DNA of 64,000 nt from Lactarius indigo (Eukaryota; Basidiomycota; Agaricomycetes; Russulales; Russulaceae): positions 496,001-560,000 of the forward strand of contig JAFKAC010000007.1 of the NCBI GenBank assembly GCA_025766275.1, written 5' to 3'. The notes beneath the pieces were generated by a model, which did not search any database, had not been told where the DNA came from, and saw only the letters and a list, made by a program, of their open reading frames with translations. Position numbers and translations under genes: made by a program. Of this stretch, positions 59,472 through 64,000 are shown piece by piece (within the stretch, counting starts at the first letter, position 1; each line of letters starts with the position of its first letter).

Positions 59472-60505
59472 CTAATCAGCCGCAAGATGAAGCTTAATTT
59501 GCGCAATTGCAGCGGCGGGGTTAAGGCCCTTCGGGCATGTTCGGGCGCCTAAAAGGAGGGTTACCGAGGTGTGAGTATTAGAGTAATAATGGAAAAGAGT
59601 GCAGCCGAGACACGAACAGTTAAAGATCGTGTGACAACGATAGAGACTCATCTCGTTCTGAAGTTTCTCCTTGCGGTGAGCTTCGTAGCTATCACGCGAG
59701 TCGGCAATCCAACGGTAAGCCTGCATGAGAGTGGCAGGGCCGAGGTATTCGTCTTGGTTCCACCAGTAGGAAGGACAGGAGGTGGAACAGCAGGCACAAA
59801 GGATGCATTCATAGAGGCCATCAAGCTTCTTGCGATCCTCTTGGGACTGAAGGAATTCGCCGTGGGCTGGAGGGTTGTCGTTCTGGAGGTAGGGTTCGAT
59901 GGACTTGTACTGCTTGTAGAACAGAGTGAGGTCGGGGACAAGGTCTTTCACAACGTACACTGAGGCGCATATGAGGTATATGGTGTGGAAAGGGGAAATG
60001 AAGCGCACTATGGGGAAGAGGATAAATCTTTGTGTCCTTATTCTCGTCGCGGTCAATGCGACAGAGGCACGCGAGAGTATTCTGGCCGTTGATGTTCATC
60101 GCGCAAGAACCACAGATACCCTCCCGACAGGAGCGACGAAAAGTGAGTGTCGGGTCTACTTCATTCTTTATTTTGATGAGTGCATCGAGAATCTGTGTAG
60201 AAGCACGAAGGAACGGTTGAACATAGCCCTTAGTAGCGGGAAATCACTGACCATAGGACCGCACTCATTAAGATTTATCATGTATGACTGGAGTTCTGGC
60301 TTTTTCTGAGGCTCATCTGGATTCTAAAAAGAGATGAATATGGGGTGAGGGTAAAGAAGAGACATAAACGTACCCAGCGGTATATCTTGAATTCCTTGTT
60401 TAGAGACTTGACCTCTGTCGGCACTGCTTGGCGAGTGATGGCAGAGGAAGCGAAGGAGCGATGCACCAAACGTGTCGAAGATGACTTGATGACGGTGGAG
60501 AGCAT
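59472..60505 (-). CDS. SDH2: Succinate dehydrogenase iron-sulfur subunit, mitochondrial
   Basis: Electron-transfer subunit of respiratory complex II in the inner mitochondrial membrane. Exons 60505-60374, 60323-60252, 60192-60009, 59959-59612 and 59548-59472 give 270 codons. A presequence ([20 protein letters not shown]) is followed by [17 protein letters not shown]. The [2Fe-2S] site is [16 protein letters not shown] with ACLC downstream (NTLACLCRI). The second domain has [19 protein letters not shown] for the [4Fe-4S] cluster and RCHTIFNCS...TCPKGLNP for the remaining ligands; it ends [11 protein letters not shown]. At the last exon join two extra residues (Cys-Ala) appear between NCS and RTCPKG, so that donor may be misplaced. 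The family call is secure. Confidence 0.95.
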
Positions 60506-60792
60506 TATAGTTGCTGTTCGAGTTCAAGTCTAGTCGCTGTCCCCACCACCCGCACCTGCAAAATCCGACTCCCGCTGAGCTCCGAACCAATCAGGTTGCT
60601 GTGTCTACGCCAAATACCGGGCCATGCCAAGTCCACCAACTCGGTGACCCGGGATCCCAGCAATTGGTCAAAATTCAGTCTTCGTCTATTAGGGTCTCCT
60701 CCCAGTACCCTATAAATCCCAGGCGCGAGCGATGTCAGGCGCCCCAGTTACCCTCCCGGTTTATACTACCCCACGACTCCCTAGTAGCACAC
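60506..60792. promoter_or_regulatory. Shared promoter of SDH2 and the fourth SDR
   Basis: 287 bp separate the two divergent start codons. A CCAAT sequence occurs at 60586-60590 on the plus strand, a common activator site near fungal respiratory genes. TATAAAT at 60710-60716 is a possible TATA box for the SDR. Confidence 0.5.
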
Positions 60793-61979
60793 ATGGCCAT
60801 AATAGCAGAAAAAGGTGTGGCTCTCGTCACTGGTGCCAGTCAGGGCATCGGGCGCGCCATCGCTCTGCGTCTAGCATCGGATGGTTTCGACGTCGCCCTT
60901 AATGACATTCCCGCATGCGAGGCAATGCTGGCGACTGCTGCGGAAGAAGTCGCGGCCCGCGGCCGTCGCGCGCACTGGATCCTGGCCGACGTGAGCAGTG
61001 AGCAGCAGGTCGAGACTATGGTGTCAGATGTAGTGCGCGCCCTTGGAGGCCTCGATGTGGTGCGTCTGGGTCTCTTTCGGTTCGACGCGCGGCACGCACT
61101 GACTGATCTGCACACAAAGATGGTCGCAAACGCTGGGATCTCCATGATGAAGAGCGTACTTGACAGTACGTCTGGCTTTCTTGCAACTGGTATCTCGTGT
61201 GCTGTCGCTGAACCCATCCCAAACTCTCTCAGCTACAGTAGAGGACCTCGATCGCATCCTCAGTGTCAACCTCCGTGGGACCTTCCTTTGTTATAAGTAC
61301 GCAGGGAAGCAGATGATAGCCCAAGGCCGCGGCGGGCGCATAATCGGTAGGTTGAAATACACCGCGACGCACCATTCATCTCGAAGCCCGTCATCACAGG
61401 TGCATGTTCCGGTACAGGAAAGCAAGGCCAGGCATCTCTCAGTGCATATTCTGCTAGCAAGTTCGGCATACGCGCTTTAACGCAATGCACTGGTGCGTAT
61501 TCTGACTCCTCGGTTCCGCTGCGGCTTAGGCATTTCGGATCTGCTCAGCCCTGGAATTTGGACCACACGGCATCACTGTTAACGCTTATGCCCCCGGACC
61601 TGTGAAGACTCCGATGTGTACGCTTGTTACTCTTTTTTTTTTTGGAGGTATGCCTCTGACGTTCTATTAGGGGACGATCTCGAGGTCGGGCTCGGCACGC
61701 CTCCCGGAGTACTCGAGGACCAAGTGCGCGTTCTTTGTCTCGCTGTATAGCATTCTGATTTAGGAATATCTGCCCAGCTCTCGAAAACCGCGGCAGTAGG
61801 GTATGTCGGAGTCCCCAATGACATCGCCGCACTGGTTTCCTTCCTCGCGTCTAAGGAGTCTCATCTCCTCACTGGACAAGCGGTGAGCACTTCCTGTTTC
61901 TCCTTCACTAACTGCTTTCGGCTGACGAAGTGACGCCTACGCCCAGATTAGCATAGACGGGGGCAGGCACTTTGATTGA
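60793..61979 (+). CDS. Short-chain dehydrogenase/reductase, diverged fourth copy
   Basis: Classical NAD(P)-dependent SDR related to the array at 54-58.8 kb but clearly diverged; substrate not established. Exons 60793-61059, 61120-61165, 61233-61346, 61400-61492, 61549-61617, 61671-61723, 61778-61882 and 61947-61979 give 259 codons. Motifs: VALVTGASQGIGRAIALRL, VALNDIPA, MVANAGISMMKSVLD, LSVNLRGTFLCYKYAGKQM, GACSGTGKQGQASLSAYSASK, FGIRALTQ, NAYAPGPVKTPM, TGQAISIDGGRHFD. Exons 4 (93 nt) and 7 (105 nt) equal the sums of exon pairs 27+66 and 97+8 in the array copies, so the relation extends to gene structure. The acceptor of the intron at 61724-61777 was chosen for phase. It is divergent from SDH2. 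Confidence 0.9.
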
Positions 61980-62550
61980 AGGGCCGCCACTCGTAACCTG
62001 ACGCGGCACAAACAAAGGAGTGTCGGGTATGAATCGATGTATGATTGACGATATATCCGAAAAATATCCGTTTTTGCGTGTCTGGAAAGTCGACCCCCGG
62101 TCTGATGTTTTCCAGCGCTTATTCGTCGTTTGTCTCGAGCGCTTCGAGCGCTTGCCGTGTAGTCATAGAATATTATCCACCCCTACGTTTCAGAAAGACC
62201 ACTGGCAATCGATGCGCCGGAAGAAACGCGGCAATAATATAGCCTGACTTGGTTATTGCCGTTTGGAGGGCGCAACTTGTGTACTCGGCTCGGTGATACC
62301 TTGGGCAGTGGCGAGCAGGTCAAGTGGCCTTCCCGCGTTTGTATTCGCATTTCCCTGCAGTACGCAGTCTAAACCAACTCAGATGGGCACTTCGATCGAC
62401 ATCGGTGCGACATGTGCACGTAACGGACAAGTGTGGCTCTCTCGGGCTCATTGCATTTCCAAGCATACTTCGACCGTAGTACATACTGCGCGCTCAACCT
62501 AACTAAGAGCTAACCCACATGCAACCGCACACACATTCCCTCGCTCAGGA
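61980..62550. other. Intergenic stretch between convergent genes
   Basis: About 0.57 kb between the stops of the fourth SDR and the aldo/keto reductase. The frames seen here show no motif. Confidence 0.55.
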
Positions 62551-63871
62551 TTATCCAAAGAACGTGTAGATGCGAAATGCTACAGCGCCAAAGAGCATCA
62601 GCTCGGCGATAGCGCGCACAGACTTGACGAAGATTCCCTGGCGTGCGCCTTTTGCACCAGCGGAGTCGATCGCCGCGATGTCCGCGGGGGTGATTTCTTA
62701 TAAGGGGAGAGATGTCTAAGCCAGTTACGAGTAGAGGGGTTCATTGCTTACTTAGATCCCCCGCGGCAAGATAACCCTCCAATCTGAATTTCTTGGAGCT
62801 CGTCCTAAGGGCCATCAGCCGATACGTCGGGGAAGGTGGCCCGGCTTACGTACGTGACAGCAACAGCGCCTTTGGCTCTGACCCAGGCCAGCAAAACCTG
62901 ATCTGTCGTGGCACCGAGTCTCTGAGCTATTTCATTGAGCGGTTTGTCCACGGGGCCTCCGGGCTGGTGCGTGATTGGGCTATTTATGCAGTCAGAACAG
63001 AACACGGGAGTATCGATGAGGTACGCATACATAAGAGCAGAGTATGCCTCAGAAACGATGCCGTGCGCGGAAGCATATGCAAGCAGCGGTGCTTGGCGGG
63101 CATATACGTAGGGATGCAGGAGAATCTAGCAGCGAATCAGCTAGCAAGCTTTCGCTCGTTAGGTGCTCTTACCTGATTTGCAGCAGGTTTGATCTTGGCA
63201 GACGCCAGTAGAATCTCGAGCTCTTCAACGCCAAAGTTACTGACACCAATGCTCCTACGAGTACTTCAGTATTCCGGCCATCCAGCCGGCGACAAGAATC
63301 AATCACTCACTTAGCGAGGCCTGCTTTCTTGATAGCTTCCATCTTAGCCCAGGCCGTTGGGATGTCTGGCTGGGCGAGACGCGGGTGGTGGATGAGATAC
63401 AGGTCAACATATTCGACCCCAAGCTATCAGTAGTGTGGTGTGAGCCACAACACCACAGCGGCCCAACGAAAAGAAGCGCGCACGTTCTTGAGACTGTTCT
63501 GAATAGAGGTCTCGATATCAAGTCCGTTGAGTCCAGAGTACTTGGTGGTGATGAAAATATCATTTCTTGCGAGTCCGCTCTCCCGCACGGCTTTCCCGGC
63601 CTCTTCCTCGTTGCGGTAAGCCTGAGCGGTGTCTGAACACTACCGAGTCAACCGTGAACGCATCTACTAGAGACCACGTTTACCTATATGGCTGAATCCG
63701 ACGGAAATAGCCTGGTCGACTTGGTCTATAGGACCCTGACCGTTGCCAATGCGCCATGTCCCAAATGCAATGCCCGGGATCACATTCCCTGAATACGTGC
63801 CATGAATGAGAGTGGGATCTATCTAGTGGGCGCGACACACCGTCGTTGAGCTGGATGGCGTCCCAAGGCAT
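62551..63871 (-). CDS. Aldo/keto reductase
   Basis: NADPH-dependent carbonyl reductase of the AKR superfamily; substrate unknown. Exons 63871-63841, 63788-63684, 63632-63484, 63423-63311, 63254-63173, 63125-63031, 62979-62854, 62804-62752 and 62696-62551 give 299 codons. Seen: [17 protein letters not shown], catalytic Asp and Tyr in [20 protein letters not shown], catalytic Lys in IFITTKYSG, catalytic His in [28 protein letters not shown], and the cofactor end [20 protein letters not shown] followed by [18 protein letters not shown]. After the barrel a hydrophobic tail ([20 protein letters not shown]) ends the protein, unusual for a soluble AKR. All nine exons close in phase with GT-AG introns. 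Confidence 0.92.
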
Positions 63872-64000
63872 TGTGAATGTGTGTCGACGTGAAGAAGGTC
63901 GGCGGTTCCCATGGTTCGACTCTCACTTGCATAAAATGGAAGCCAGGTGGGATGATTACCTGAGCGTGGGTATCGTCGCATATATTCACACGACTTGAAA

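Overview
The window looks like nuclear DNA of a basidiomycete fungus, probably an agaricomycete. Almost every gene is cut by many short introns, mostly 45-65 bp with GT donors, a branch site near CTRAC/CTAAC and a C/TAG acceptor. The protein families and their details are fungal (MIC26, Aim32, bestrophin-like channel, Dma1-type FHA-RING ligase, Atg12). All gene models were built by hand from reading-frame continuity, splice signals and remembered family motifs. No search was run. Exon lists in the entries run in the direction of transcription.

Region by region. 0.5-1.2 kb: ribosomal protein uS11 (RPS14). 4.2-18.1 kb: three paralogous RING-finger/coiled-coil proteins (4194-5664 +, 10520-12461 -, 15610-18123 +). 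Between the first two lie the mRNA-export factor GLE1 and a VAMP7-type R-SNARE on a shared promoter; between the last two lies an intronless 656-codon membrane-anchored orphan. 20.2-23.1 kb: Aim32-like Fe-S protein, triosephosphate isomerase and ATG12. 26.3-30.0 kb: MICOS subunit MIC26, mitochondrial ribosomal protein bL31m and a NYN-domain protein. 30-36.4 kb: almost gene-free, with one unresolved coding-looking island. 36.5-41.6 kb: glycyl-tRNA synthetase and a bestrophin-like channel. 44.1-49.1 kb: FHA-RING ligase, C2H2 zinc-finger protein and a SAM methyltransferase. 49.2-53.6 kb: a very large Ser/Pro-rich orphan. 54.0-58.8 kb: tandem array of one truncated and two full short-chain dehydrogenases. 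59.5-63.9 kb: SDH2, a fourth SDR and an aldo/keto reductase.

Most genes are unrelated housekeeping genes lying side by side. Two local systems stand out. The first is the RING trio: all three share the same architecture and a 4-nt microexon at the same place in the coiled coil. The second is the SDR array with duplicated promoters, followed by a diverged SDR and an AKR, which looks like a small carbonyl-reduction neighbourhood. The splicing is also unusual: candidate introns of 18 and 32 nt, three GC-AG introns, and microexons of 3, 4, 8 and 9 nt. Three genes carry apparent single-base frameshifts, which are either assembly errors or recent decay.
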